64,000 bases of DNA from Flavobacterium sp. (lineage in GTDB: Bacteria; Bacteroidota; Bacteroidia; Flavobacteriales; Flavobacteriaceae). Of this stretch, positions 43,706-52,990 are shown in pieces; within the stretch, counting starts at the first letter, position 1; each line of letters begins with the position of its first letter. The position numbers and the translations under genes were made by a program. Below the pieces are notes generated by a model, which worked only from the letters and a program-made list of their open reading frames with translations, did not search any database and was not told the origin of the DNA. The stretch is taken from NCBI GenBank assembly GCA_016787805.1, contig JAEUTY010000018.1, forward strand, positions 160,765-224,764, in the 5' to 3' direction.

Positions 43706-43797
43706 TGGTGTAATAATTTCAAAACAAAAATATTCTTTTTACGCGAATAGTTTTTAAGACTGCTACGAAAACAATATTTTTATAAAAAATTTTACCG

Positions 43798-46404
43798 ATG
43801 AAAAAGTGTTTTTGGTTGCTATTCATAGTTTTTCAGTCGATTTCGGCGCAAAATATTGCATTAGACGCCGTTGAATTCCAAAGTATTGGTCCAACGATAA
43901 TGAGTGGACGAATTGTAGACTTGGCTGTCAATCCTCAAAATCCAGCCGAATTTTACGCAGCTTATGCTTCGGGCGGATTGTGGTACACCAAAAACAACGG
44001 AACCAGTTTTACACCAATGATGGATGCTGCTCCAACTCTCAATTGCGGTAGCGTAACGGTCGATTGGAATTCGGATACCATTTGGGTTGGAACAGGAGAA
44101 GTCAATTCGTCGCGTTCTTCTTACTCAGGAATTGGCGTTTTAAAATCATCTGATAAAGGAAAAACTTGGCAGAGTTTGGGTTTGCCCGAAAGTCATCACA
44201 TCAGCAGAATTGTCGTTAATCCTAAAAATAATAATGAAATTATCGTAGGCGTTTTGGGTCATTTGTATTCCAAAAACAACGAACGCGGTATTTACAAATC
44301 CATTGATGGCGGAAAAACTTGGAGTCAACCACTTTTTGTAAACGATGAAACCGGAATCATCGATATTTCAATTTCACCAACCGATTCCAATGTTCTATTT
44401 GCTGCAGCTTGGCAAAAAGATCGAAAAGCATGGAATTTTAAAGGGAATGGAGCTGAATCAGGAATTTATAAAAGCACTGATTTTGGTTCGACTTGGCAAC
44501 TGGTTTCCACACCAAATTCGGGTTTTCCGACAGGTGAAAGTATAGGACGAATTGGTCTTTTTGCGTGTAATTCTAACTCTGTTTACGCCATAGTGGATAA
44601 TCAAAATAAACGTCCTTCAGCCAAAAACGAACAACCTAAAGATGCCAACGCCGCACTTTTTGAAACCGAAGTAATTGGTTGCGAAATTTATCAATCCAAT
44701 GATGGTGGAACCTCTTGGACAAAGAAAAATAAGACTTTCATCGACGATATGTATTACAGTTATGGTTACTATTTTGCCAATATTACTGTGGATAGTCAAA
44801 ACAATAATCGCCTGTATATTGGTGGCGTTGAGTTGCTTTTTTCTGAAGATGGTGGCGCAACATTCAAAAGCATTAGTAAAGAAAATGTGCATGCTGATCA
44901 TCACGTGACTTGGGTAAATCCGAAAAACCCCAATCACATCATTAACGGAAATGATGGCGGTGTAAACATTTCTTATGATAATGGCGAACATTGGATCAAA
45001 TGCAATAACCAAGCTGTAGGTCAGTTTTATGCGGTGAATGTCGATTATAAAGAAAATTACAATGTTTACGGCGGTTTGCAAGACAACGGTGTTTGGGTTG
45101 GGCCAAATAATTATGTGCATTCAACAGCTTGGCAACAGCAAGGGAAATATCCGTTTCAAGAAATTTTGGGTGGAGATGGTATGCAAGTGCAAATCGACAG
45201 TCGCAATCCGAATATTGTGTATACTGGATTTCAATTTGGGAATTATTACCGATTTGATTTACAAAATGAAAAATCGGAAGCCATTACTCCACAATCAGGA
45301 AAAGACGAAGAAAAACTTCGATTCAATTGGCAAACTCCGATTTTATTGTCTTCACACAACCAAGATATTTTGTACTTAGGATCTAATTTTTTACATCGTT
45401 CGATGGATCAAGGCAAAACTTGGGAAAAAATTTCGCCCGATTTGACCAACGGAAAAGTAGAAGGAAATGTTGCGTATGGAACCATTACCACTATTTCGGA
45501 AAGTAAATTCCAATTCGGAGTGTTGTACGCTGGAACCGATGATGGCAAAATTCATGTTTCCAAAGACGGCGGTGTTTCATGGCAATTGATTTCTGAAAGT
45601 TTACCGCAAGGCTTGTGGGTTTCGCGAGTGGTGGCTTCTTCACATATAAAAGAGCGAGTGTATGTAACCTTAAATGGTTATCGCAACGACGATTTTACAA
45701 CTTATGTTTACGTTTCTGAGGATTATGGTGTCACTTGGAAAAGCATTTCTAATGGTTCCAATCATCCAGTAAATGTTATTTTAGAAGACAAAGCCAACGA
45801 GAATTTATTGTTTTTAGGAACCGATAACAATTTGTTCGTTTCAACGGATAGAGGAACTTCTTGGCAAGATTTTTCTAACGGAATGCCCAATGTTGCTGTG
45901 CACGATTTAGTCATTCAAACCAAAGCCAATGAATTGATTGTTGGCACTCACGGACGATCGATATACAAAGTTTCGATAGCAAAATTACAAGAACTTACAC
46001 CAAAAATTGCCGAAAAATCAGTGCATTTATTCAAGATAGATGGCAAAGAGAAATCGAAAATATGGGGCGACAAATATTCATCTTGGGAAAAAACAATCGA
46101 GCCGAAATTAGCTATTTGGTTTTATTCAAATGCTGAAAAAGAAGTGGTATTGACAGTTGAAAATGATAAAAAAATAGTATTGTTTACTCAGAAAGTTGCT
46201 GCTAAAAAAGGGTTGAATAAAGTAGATTACGATTTGACATTATCTAAAAAAGAAGCCGAAAATTGGAACAAAAGAGATAAAAATGCAGCCATAAAAGAAG
46301 CCAAGAATCAGCTGTATTATTTGCCAATTGCCAAATACAATGTTACGCTTCAGAGTGGCGAAATTAAAGAAACTCAAGAATTTGAAATCACTAAATCTGA
46401 ATAA
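43798..46404 (+). CDS. Secreted sortilin/BNR-repeat protein (VPS10-like propeller)
   Basis: This is an 868-aa protein with a signal peptide (1-18). It has two beta-propeller regions made of BNR/Asp-box repeats of the kind S.D.G.TW. Examples are SSDKGKTWQSLG, SIDGGKTWSQP, SNDGGTSWTKK, SEDGGATFKS, SMDQGKTWEKI and SKDGGVSWQLI. Such proteins are annotated as glycosyl hydrolase- or VPS10/sortilin-like. No GH74/GH33 catalytic residues can be assigned from here, so enzymatic activity is unproven. The last ~150 residues (WFYSNAEKEVVLTVEND) look like a beta-sandwich. A ChaN-like gene follows within 6 bp and is probably co-transcribed. Confidence 0.85.
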   Translation: MKKCFWLLFIVFQSISAQNIALDAVEFQSIGPTIMSGRIVDLAVNPQNPAEFYAAYASGGLWYTKNNGTSFTPMMDAAPTLNCGSVTVDWNSDTIWVGTGEVNSSRSSYSGIGVLKSSDKGKTWQSLGLPESHHISRIVVNPKNNNEIIVGVLGHLYSKNNERGIYKSIDGGKTWSQPLFVNDETGIIDISISPTDSNVLFAAAWQKDRKAWNFKGNGAESGIYKSTDFGSTWQLVSTPNSGFPTGESIGRIGLFACNSNSVYAIVDNQNKRPSAKNEQPKDANAALFETEVIGCEIYQSNDGGTSWTKKNKTFIDDMYYSYGYYFANITVDSQNNNRLYIGGVELLFSEDGGATFKSISKENVHADHHVTWVNPKNPNHIINGNDGGVNISYDNGEHWIKCNNQAVGQFYAVNVDYKENYNVYGGLQDNGVWVGPNNYVHSTAWQQQGKYPFQEILGGDGMQVQIDSRNPNIVYTGFQFGNYYRFDLQNEKSEAITPQSGKDEEKLRFNWQTPILLSSHNQDILYLGSNFLHRSMDQGKTWEKISPDLTNGKVEGNVAYGTITTISESKFQFGVLYAGTDDGKIHVSKDGGVSWQLISESLPQGLWVSRVVASSHIKERVYVTLNGYRNDDFTTYVYVSEDYGVTWKSISNGSNHPVNVILEDKANENLLFLGTDNNLFVSTDRGTSWQDFSNGMPNVAVHDLVIQTKANELIVGTHGRSIYKVSIAKLQELTPKIAEKSVHLFKIDGKEKSKIWGDKYSSWEKTIEPKLAIWFYSNAEKEVVLTVENDKKIVLFTQKVAAKKGLNKVDYDLTLSKKEAENWNKRDKNAAIKEAKNQLYYLPIAKYNVTLQSGEIKETQEFEITKSE

Positions 46405-46410
46405 AAGATG

Positions 46411-47262
46411 ATGAAAAATAAAATCGTAGTTCTAAGCTTTTTGTTTGCTATAATAACATCAGCGCAAAATAAATTACCGTATCAATTGTTTGACAAAAAC
46501 GGCAAAAAAACAGCTTATAAAAAGTTGGTAAAAGCTTCAATCAATACAGAAGTGGTTCTTTTTGGAGAATACCACAACAATGCCATTTCGCATTGGTTAG
46601 AATTAGAATTAACGAAAGACATAGCCGAAAAAAAACCAGTTGTTTTGGGAGCCGAAATGATAGAAGCCGACAATCAAAAGCAATTAGATCAATACTTAAA
46701 AGGCGAAATCAATCAAAAGCAATTGGACTCAACTGCTCGCTTATGGTCGAATCACAAAACCGATTACAAACCGCTCGTTGATTTTGCTAAAGACAACAGT
46801 CGTCAATTTATCGCTACAAATATTCCTAGACGATACGCTTCAATGGTTTCTAAAAAAGGATTTGAAGCTTTAGAGACACTAACAACAGAAGAAAAATCTT
46901 GGATAGCGCCATTACCAATTCCGTACGATGCAGAATTACCAGGTTATGTAGAAATGATGAAAATGATGGGCGAACACGCTAGCCCGAATATGCCTAAAGC
47001 ACAAGCGATCAAAGATGCTACAATGGCTTATTTTATTGAAAAAAATAGAAAAGAAAATACCATTTTTATTCATTATAACGGAACCTATCATTCCGATAAT
47101 TATGAAGGAATCAATTGGTATTTGAAAAAACAAAATCCTAGCATTCAAATTATTACTATTGCAACTGTAGAACAAAAAGATTTGTCAAAACTCGAAAAAG
47201 AGTATTACAATAAAGCCGATTTTATTCTCGTTATAGATGAAGACGTAACTAAAACCTATTAA
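46411..47262 (+). CDS. ChaN family heme-binding/Tiki-like protein
   Basis: This ~283-aa protein has a signal peptide (1-18, ending TSAQ). The mature protein matches the ChaN/Tiki-like fold: EVVLFGEYHNNAISHWLELEL with the GE.H motif, VVLGAEMIEADNQKQLD, and IFIHYNGTYHSDNYEGINWYL near the C terminus. ChaN relatives bind heme at the outer membrane and Tiki relatives are metalloproteases. The conserved Glu/His residues would fit either, so the role is uncertain. Two adjacent ATGs (46408, 46411) are possible starts. Confidence 0.85.
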   Translation: MKNKIVVLSFLFAIITSAQNKLPYQLFDKNGKKTAYKKLVKASINTEVVLFGEYHNNAISHWLELELTKDIAEKKPVVLGAEMIEADNQKQLDQYLKGEINQKQLDSTARLWSNHKTDYKPLVDFAKDNSRQFIATNIPRRYASMVSKKGFEALETLTTEEKSWIAPLPIPYDAELPGYVEMMKMMGEHASPNMPKAQAIKDATMAYFIEKNRKENTIFIHYNGTYHSDNYEGINWYLKKQNPSIQIITIATVEQKDLSKLEKEYYNKADFILVIDEDVTKTY

Positions 47263-47325
47263 AAAATCTAAAAAAGAACTTTTTTAATTACATTTGACTC
47301 ACCATTTCGAAATAAATTTTACATT

Positions 47326-48198
47326 ATGAAAAAGATTTTCAGTTTGTTTTTACTACTAATAACTGCTGTTTCTTTTGTTTCTTGTACAGATTCAGATGAC
47401 ACATTGGGAGATCCTAAATTAATTATCAAATTCAAATTTGACCCCACTCAAGTTCGGTTAAATAATTTGGGTCAGCCATCAACATTAGCTCCAGGCCACG
47501 GAGGTCAATCACCAATTTTTAATGGAATTTCATCCAATTATATTGAAATGGCTCCGCTCAATACTACACCATTAGGTTTGGGAGAAATTTTATTTCACGG
47601 AGCAGAAACAACAACTGGTGGAGATCTTGCAATCGATTTTAGTCAAGCCAAAATAGTTGGTGAAGATGAAGTTTTTTTAGAAGTGCCTCTTCGAGCAGTC
47701 AATCCAGGAACCTACCGTTGGATGAGGGTTTCTTTATCGTACCAAAACTATCAGATTTCGGTTCGTGAAGCAGGAACGGATTATACAGGCACTTTGGCTA
47801 GTTTTGTGGGCTATAACACTTACATTAATTCATTCAATATAGGCAGCCATGTTTTTGATGTTAATGCTAATAAATTACAAGGTTACTGGGCTTTTGCTTT
47901 GAATGATTTTGATTATGCAACTTCAGGTCAAGCTCCTGTTGGCGCAACAACTGTTCCCAATCCTTTGTGGAATTCTTCACCAATTCCAGATGGCTCTTGC
48001 GTAGTTACAGGTAACTTTTTTGAACCTTTAGTCATTGAAGAAAATGAGAAAAAAGACATTGTAGTTACTTTATCGCTGTCAACCAATAAAAGTTTTGAAT
48101 GGGTTGATACCAATGGTAATGGTAAATACGAACCAAGTTTAGGCGAAAATGTAGTGGATATGGGATTAAGAGGTTTAGTTCCTACTTATTCCAGATAG
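47326..48198 (+). CDS. Hypothetical lipoprotein
   Basis: This is a 290-aa lipoprotein (lipobox FVSC, Cys ~20, followed by the acidic TDSDD that in Bacteroidota often marks surface exposure). The mature domain is strand-rich, with LIIKFKFDPTQVRLNNLGQP near the start and VVTLSLSTNKSFEWVDTNGN near the end. The NGNGKYEPSLGEN segment could bind calcium. I considered the MbnP family but do not see its typical residues. It is separated from the ChaN-like gene by 63 bp and from sdhC by a promoter, so it may be monocistronic. Confidence 0.7.
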   Translation: MKKIFSLFLLLITAVSFVSCTDSDDTLGDPKLIIKFKFDPTQVRLNNLGQPSTLAPGHGGQSPIFNGISSNYIEMAPLNTTPLGLGEILFHGAETTTGGDLAIDFSQAKIVGEDEVFLEVPLRAVNPGTYRWMRVSLSYQNYQISVREAGTDYTGTLASFVGYNTYINSFNIGSHVFDVNANKLQGYWAFALNDFDYATSGQAPVGATTVPNPLWNSSPIPDGSCVVTGNFFEPLVIEENEKKDIVVTLSLSTNKSFEWVDTNGNGKYEPSLGENVVDMGLRGLVPTYSR

Positions 48199-48298
48199 TT
48201 TTTGTTTAGCTTTTTTCTTGAAAAATAATATTTTAATTTGCTGATTATCAACAACTGTTAAAGTCACTTTAAATTCATTATAAATTATAACGAAAAGG

Positions 48299-48329
48299 TT
48301 GTAGTTGTACTCAAATAGCTGTATTTTTG
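48299..48329 (+). promoter_or_regulatory. Promoter of the sdhCAB operon
   Basis: TTG (48299-48301), a 20-nt spacer and TATTTTTG (48322-48329) match the Bacteroidota consensus. The sdhC ATG is 30 bp downstream. Confidence 0.75.
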
Positions 48330-48359
48330 TTTGATTTTTTTAACAAATTATTCAAAAAT

Positions 48360-49025
48360 ATGGCAAAATCTACTTTACTGAGTTCGTCCATTGCTAGGAA
48401 AGTCGCGATGGCACTTTCAGGACTTTTTTTAATTTCCTTTTTATCCTTACACTTTTTTATCAATTTTACATCCGTTATTAGTCAAGATACATTTAATGAG
48501 TTTTCTCATTTTATGGGAACTAACGGATTGATACAGTTTGTAATGCAGCCAATATTGGTAGCTGGAGTTGTTTTTCACTTTGTGATGGGATTTGTTTTAG
48601 AACTCCAAAACCGAAAAGCAAGACCTGTTCAGTATGCTAAATTCAACGGCGCAGCCAATTCTTCTTGGGCATCACGAAATATGATTATTTCAGGAATGGT
48701 GGTTTTGGCCTTCTTAGGCTTACATTTCTACGATTTCTGGATTCCAGAAATGATGTACAAATACGTAGACCAAATGCCAACAGACGAAACACGTTACTAT
48801 TGGGAAATGGTGCACAAGTTTGAAAGCCCAGTTCGTGTTGGATTGTATTGTATCTCTTTCATTTTGTTGTCATTACACTTGTGGCACGGATTCAACTCTT
48901 CTTTCCAATCAGTCGGATTCAACAATAAATTTTCAAAAACAATACACAAATTAGGATATGCTTTTGCGATTATTGTTCCTTTCGGATTTATTTTTATCGC
49001 ATTATTCCATCACTTTAATAATTAA
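48360..49025 (+). CDS. sdhC: Succinate dehydrogenase/fumarate reductase cytochrome b subunit
   Basis: This 221-aa membrane anchor has five hydrophobic helices, as in type B succinate:quinone oxidoreductases with one di-heme subunit. Histidines suited as heme ligands occur in [26 protein letters not shown] and LSLHLWHGF. It passes electrons from the flavoprotein and iron-sulfur subunits to menaquinone. The ATG at 48360 ([21 protein letters not shown]) fits the family; an upstream start at 48327 overlaps the promoter. sdhA follows after 14 bp. Confidence 0.94.
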   Translation: MAKSTLLSSSIARKVAMALSGLFLISFLSLHFFINFTSVISQDTFNEFSHFMGTNGLIQFVMQPILVAGVVFHFVMGFVLELQNRKARPVQYAKFNGAANSSWASRNMIISGMVVLAFLGLHFYDFWIPEMMYKYVDQMPTDETRYYWEMVHKFESPVRVGLYCISFILLSLHLWHGFNSSFQSVGFNNKFSKTIHKLGYAFAIIVPFGFIFIALFHHFNN

Positions 49026-49039
49026 TACCACAATTTACA

Positions 49040-51049
49040 ATGAAATTAGATTCTAAAATACCTGAAGGACACATTTCAAAAAAATGGACCGATTATAAAG
49101 ATCATTTAAAATTAGTGGCTCCTAACAACAGACCAAAAATTGATATTATTGTTGTAGGAACGGGATTGGCTGGTGCTTCTGCTGCGGCTTCTCTCGGAGA
49201 AATGGGGTACAATGTAAAAGCATTTTGTTTTCAAGATTCGCCTCGTCGTGCACACTCAATTGCAGCACAAGGAGGAATCAATGCGGCTAAAAATTACCAA
49301 AACGATGGTGACAGTACGTTCCGTTTGTTTTACGATACCATCAAAGGCGGTGATTACCGAGCGCGTGAAGCTAATGTTCATCGCTTGGCTGAAGTTTCGG
49401 GTAATATTATCGACCAATGTGTAGCACAAGGTGTCCCTTTTGCTCGTGACTACGGTGGATTATTAGACAACCGTTCATTTGGTGGAACACAAGTGCAAAG
49501 AACTTTTTATGCAGCTGGTCAAACTGGGCAACAATTGTTACTCGGAGCCTATTCTGCTTTATCACGACAAATTGGTTTAGGACGTGTCAAAATGTACAAC
49601 CGTCACGAAATGCTCGATTTAGTAAAAGTAGGTGGAAAAGCGCGTGGAATCATCGCGCGTAACTTAGTAACAGGCGAAATCGAACGTCATTCGGCACACG
49701 CTGTAATCATTGCTTCTGGAGGTTACGGAAACGTATATTTCCTTTCTACTAATGCAATGGGAAGTAACGTAACAGCTGGCTGGAAAGTGCACAAACAAGG
49801 TGCGTTATTTGCTAATCCTTGTTACGTGCAAATTCACCCAACGTGTATTCCAGTTCATGGAACTAATCAATCCAAATTGACTTTGATGTCTGAGTCATTA
49901 AGAAACTCTGGACGTATTTGGGTTCCGAAGAAAAAAGAAGATGCTGAAGCCATTCGTGCTGGGAAACTAAAACCAACGCAAATTGCCGAAGAAGATAGAG
50001 ATTACTACTTGGAAAGACGTTATCCTGCGTTTGGTAACTTGGTACCACGTGACGTAGCTTCAAGAGCAGCCAAAGAGCGTTGTGATGCAGGTTACGGAAT
50101 CGAAGCTAACGATACCAACGAAGGTGTTTACTTAGATTTCTCTACTGAAATCCAAAACAAAGGAAAACAAGCAGCGTACGCCAAAGGAAATCACAATCCA
50201 ACTCCAGAAGAAATCACCAAGTTAGGAAAACAATGGTTGGAAGAAAAATACGGTAACTTGTTTACCATGTACCAAAAAATCACCGACGAAAATCCATACG
50301 AAACTCCAATGAAAATCTATCCTGCGGTGCATTACACTATGGGTGGAGTTTGGGTAGATTACAACTTACAATCTACTATCCCAGGTTGTTTCGTGGCGGG
50401 TGAAGCGAATTTCTCTGATCACGGAGCCAACCGATTGGGAGCTTCTGCTTTGATGCAAGGTTTAGCCGATGGTTATTTCGTATTGCCTTACACAGTTTCT
50501 GATTATTTGGCCGATGATATTCGTACAGGAAAAATCCCAACTGATTCTCCTGAATTTGATGAAGCGGAAAACAGAGTTAAAGACACCATTAATAAATTCT
50601 TAAACAATAACGGAACTAAATCAGTAGATCACTTCCACAAACGTTTAGGATTAATCATGTGGAACAAAGTTGGAATGGGAAGAAACGCACAAGGTTTAAC
50701 CGAAGCCATTTCTGAAATTGCCGCTTTAAAAGAGGAATTCTATAAAGATGTATTTGTTCCAGGTAGCGCAGACGAATTGAATCCTGAGTTAGAAAAAGCA
50801 CTTCGTGTTGCCGATTTTATGGACTTAGGTCAATTAATGGCAATGGACGGTTTACAACGTAAAGAATCGTGTGGTGGTCACTTCCGTGAAGAATACCAAG
50901 ACGCCGAAGGAGAAACGTTACGCGACGACGAAAACTTCAAATTTGTAGGTGCTTGGGAATACAAAGGCGACGATATCAGCAAATCTGAACTTCATAAAGA
51001 AGAATTGAAATACGAGTTTATCAAAATTGCAGCTAGAAATTACAAATAA
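49040..51049 (+). CDS. sdhA: Succinate dehydrogenase/fumarate reductase flavoprotein subunit
   Basis: This 669-aa catalytic subunit oxidises succinate to fumarate (TCA cycle) or works in reverse. The FAD dinucleotide-binding loop is [16 protein letters not shown] (~38-53). The covalent FAD histidine is His-72 in [15 protein letters not shown]. Active-site blocks are [12 protein letters not shown] and [12 protein letters not shown], with [18 protein letters not shown] further on. Length and the C-terminal domain match the Bacteroidota fumarate-reductase-like SdhA. It lies between sdhC and sdhB with gaps under 15 bp. Confidence 0.97.
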   Translation: MKLDSKIPEGHISKKWTDYKDHLKLVAPNNRPKIDIIVVGTGLAGASAAASLGEMGYNVKAFCFQDSPRRAHSIAAQGGINAAKNYQNDGDSTFRLFYDTIKGGDYRAREANVHRLAEVSGNIIDQCVAQGVPFARDYGGLLDNRSFGGTQVQRTFYAAGQTGQQLLLGAYSALSRQIGLGRVKMYNRHEMLDLVKVGGKARGIIARNLVTGEIERHSAHAVIIASGGYGNVYFLSTNAMGSNVTAGWKVHKQGALFANPCYVQIHPTCIPVHGTNQSKLTLMSESLRNSGRIWVPKKKEDAEAIRAGKLKPTQIAEEDRDYYLERRYPAFGNLVPRDVASRAAKERCDAGYGIEANDTNEGVYLDFSTEIQNKGKQAAYAKGNHNPTPEEITKLGKQWLEEKYGNLFTMYQKITDENPYETPMKIYPAVHYTMGGVWVDYNLQSTIPGCFVAGEANFSDHGANRLGASALMQGLADGYFVLPYTVSDYLADDIRTGKIPTDSPEFDEAENRVKDTINKFLNNNGTKSVDHFHKRLGLIMWNKVGMGRNAQGLTEAISEIAALKEEFYKDVFVPGSADELNPELEKALRVADFMDLGQLMAMDGLQRKESCGGHFREEYQDAEGETLRDDENFKFVGAWEYKGDDISKSELHKEELKYEFIKIAARNYK

Positions 51050-51057
51050 TTAGAACT

Positions 51058-51819
51058 ATGTCTTCAGCAAAAAACATCAATATAAACCTTAAAATTTGGC
51101 GTCAAAAAAACGCTCAATCTAAAGGAAGCATGGAAACTTACAAATTAGATAATGTTTCTACTGCCAGTTCGTTTTTGGAAATGTTAGACCAATTAAACGA
51201 GCAATTAGTAAACGAGCGCAAAGAACCTATCGCTTTTGATCACGATTGTCGCGAAGGTATCTGCGGAATGTGTTCGCTATACATCAACGGTCGCGCTCAC
51301 GGTCCAGATACCGGAATCACAACATGTCAATTGCACATGAGAATGTTCAACGATGGCGATACAATTTATGTAGAGCCCTGGAGAAGTAAAGCGTTCCCAG
51401 TAATCAAAGATTTGGTAGTAGACCGAAGTGCATTCGATCGTATTCAACAAGCTGGTGGTTTCGTATCCGTGAATACTTCAGGTAGAACGATGGATGCCAA
51501 CGCTATTCCAATTCCAAAATCAGATGCCGACAAATCGTTTGAAGCGGCTGCTTGTATTGGTTGCGGAGCTTGTGTGGCAACCTGTAAAAATGGTTCAGCA
51601 ATGCTGTTCGTTGGAGCAAAAGTGTCGCAATACGCTCTTCTTCCTCAAGGAAAAGTAGAAGCAACACAACGTGTTTTAAACATGGTACGCCAAATGGACG
51701 AAGAAGGTTTTGGAAACTGTACCAACACGGGTGCCTGCGAAATCGAATGTCCAAAAGGAATTTCCCTCGAAAATATCGCTCGCATGAACCGCGAATATTT
51801 AGCGGCGAGTTTGAAATAA
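51058..51819 (+). CDS. sdhB: Succinate dehydrogenase/fumarate reductase iron-sulfur subunit
   Basis: This 253-aa electron-transfer subunit has three cluster sites in order. Cys-64, 69, 72 and 90 (CREGICGMC...C) hold [2Fe-2S]. Cys-166, 169 and 172 ([11 protein letters not shown]) belong to [4Fe-4S]. Cys-176, 221 and 227 with Cys-231 ([14 protein letters not shown]) complete the remaining clusters. It is the last gene of sdhCAB and is followed by a strong terminator. Confidence 0.97.
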   Translation: MSSAKNININLKIWRQKNAQSKGSMETYKLDNVSTASSFLEMLDQLNEQLVNERKEPIAFDHDCREGICGMCSLYINGRAHGPDTGITTCQLHMRMFNDGDTIYVEPWRSKAFPVIKDLVVDRSAFDRIQQAGGFVSVNTSGRTMDANAIPIPKSDADKSFEAAACIGCGACVATCKNGSAMLFVGAKVSQYALLPQGKVEATQRVLNMVRQMDEEGFGNCTNTGACEIECPKGISLENIARMNREYLAASLK

Positions 51820-51842
51820 ATAAAACAAAACCAATTTCCACC

Positions 51843-51880
51843 AACCCTGTCAGAGTTTCAAACTCTGACAGGGTTTTTTA
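51843..51880 (+). terminator. Intrinsic terminator after sdhCAB
   Basis: AACCCTGTCAGAGTTT and AAACTCTGACAGGGTT form a perfect 16-bp stem with almost no loop, followed by six T. The CTGTCAG-type palindrome recalls repeat families common in flavobacterial intergenic DNA. Confidence 0.93.
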
Positions 51881-51918
51881 TTAAAAAAAAAGAGTTCTAA
51901 AAACGGTTGTAACTTTAT

Positions 51919-52085
51919 TTAGCTCCGCTCAGTTTGACCTTTGGTCTCGAGTGGGCGTTCCCCAGTTGCAGTAATCTAACAGTTATACAGAACAATTTCT
52001 TGGCAACTGGGTCAGGCTATCCGTTGCAAGTCCTCGCCGCGTCGTTCCTCCTTGCTGTGGGCTTTCCACTACTATCCTTAACGCA
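51919..52085. repeat. Flavobacterial intergenic repeat element
   Basis: This non-coding stretch contains GTGGGCGTTCCCCAGTTGC, later GGCAACTGGGTCAGGCTATC (inverted GCAACTGGG/CCCAGTTGC arms), then CGTTGCAAGTCCTCGCCGCG and CCACTACTATCCTTAACGC. I recognise this phrase order from intergenic repeats of other Flavobacterium genomes. It ends ~34 bp before the next gene. Confidence 0.65.
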
Positions 52086-52118
52086 AAAAGTAGTATATTT
52101 GAACTTATACTGTATACT

Positions 52119-52955
52119 ATGAAAAAAGTTATTCTATTGTTGGCTTTTACCATGATGAGTTGTTTTTCAAAAGGGCAAAACCTCAAACTAATCACGTACA
52201 ACATTCGCTACGACAATCCCAACGACGGCGAAAATGCCTGGCCGAACCGCAAAGATAATCTAACGTCACAACTCGCTTTCTACGAACCCGATGTTTTCGG
52301 CATCCAAGAAGCATTGCATCATCAAGTAGAACAAATTTCAAAAGCACTGTTAGATTATAGCTATGTTGGAGTTGCCCGCGACGGCGAAAAACAAGGCGAA
52401 GCTTCTCCTATTTTTTATAAAAAAAACCGTTTCGATTTACTGCAACAAAACACCTTTTGGCTCTCAGAAACGCCCAAAAAAATCTCTAAAGGTTGGGACG
52501 CAGCGCTCAATCGCATTTGTACTTATGTGCTGCTAAAAGATAAAAAAAGTAACCAGCATTTCTGGGTTTTCAATACGCATTTGGATCATTTGGGCGAGTT
52601 GGCCAGAACCAATTCAATTCAACTTATTCTCAATCAAATCAAAAAGGTAAACACAAAAAATTATCCTGTTTTCTTTATGGGCGACTTCAACACCAAACCA
52701 TCCGAAGAACGCATCATCAATTTAAAAAAAGAAATGAACGATAGTTTTGAAATTGCCATTCAAAAACCCTTCGGACCAGTAGGAACTTTCAATGGTTTTC
52801 ACCACAACGAACCCGTAAACGACCGGATCGACTATATTTTTATTTCTAAAAATAACACTATTAAGGTTATTAAATGTGCCGTTTTGAGCGATTCCAAAGA
52901 CTTAAGATATCCTTCCGATCATTTGCCAGTTTATGTAGAAATTACGTTTAATTAA
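52119..52955 (+). CDS. Secreted endonuclease/exonuclease/phosphatase-fold protein
   Basis: This is a 278-aa EEP-fold hydrolase with a short N-terminal signal; MMSC may be a lipobox. Catalytic residues are visible in order: LITYNIRYDNP (Asn), FGIQEALHHQ (Glu), VFNTHLDHLGE (His/Asp), FFMGDFNTKPS (Asp/Asn), NDRIDYIFI (Asp) and SDHLPV (Asp/His). The substrate could be DNA, a phosphodiester or an inositol phosphate. A TATATTTG -7 box lies at 52094-52101. It precedes a GH92 glycosidase by 35 bp; the two may act in glycan or phosphoglycan use. Confidence 0.9.
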   Translation: MKKVILLLAFTMMSCFSKGQNLKLITYNIRYDNPNDGENAWPNRKDNLTSQLAFYEPDVFGIQEALHHQVEQISKALLDYSYVGVARDGEKQGEASPIFYKKNRFDLLQQNTFWLSETPKKISKGWDAALNRICTYVLLKDKKSNQHFWVFNTHLDHLGELARTNSIQLILNQIKKVNTKNYPVFFMGDFNTKPSEERIINLKKEMNDSFEIAIQKPFGPVGTFNGFHHNEPVNDRIDYIFISKNNTIKVIKCAVLSDSKDLRYPSDHLPVYVEITFN

Positions 52956-52990
52956 ACCTAAATTTTTATCTTTGAAACAAACCCACTCCC

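Noticed and set aside
47326-48198. MbnP-type copper protein call for the lipoprotein before sdhC
   Set aside because: The residues typical of that family are not visible; left as hypothetical.
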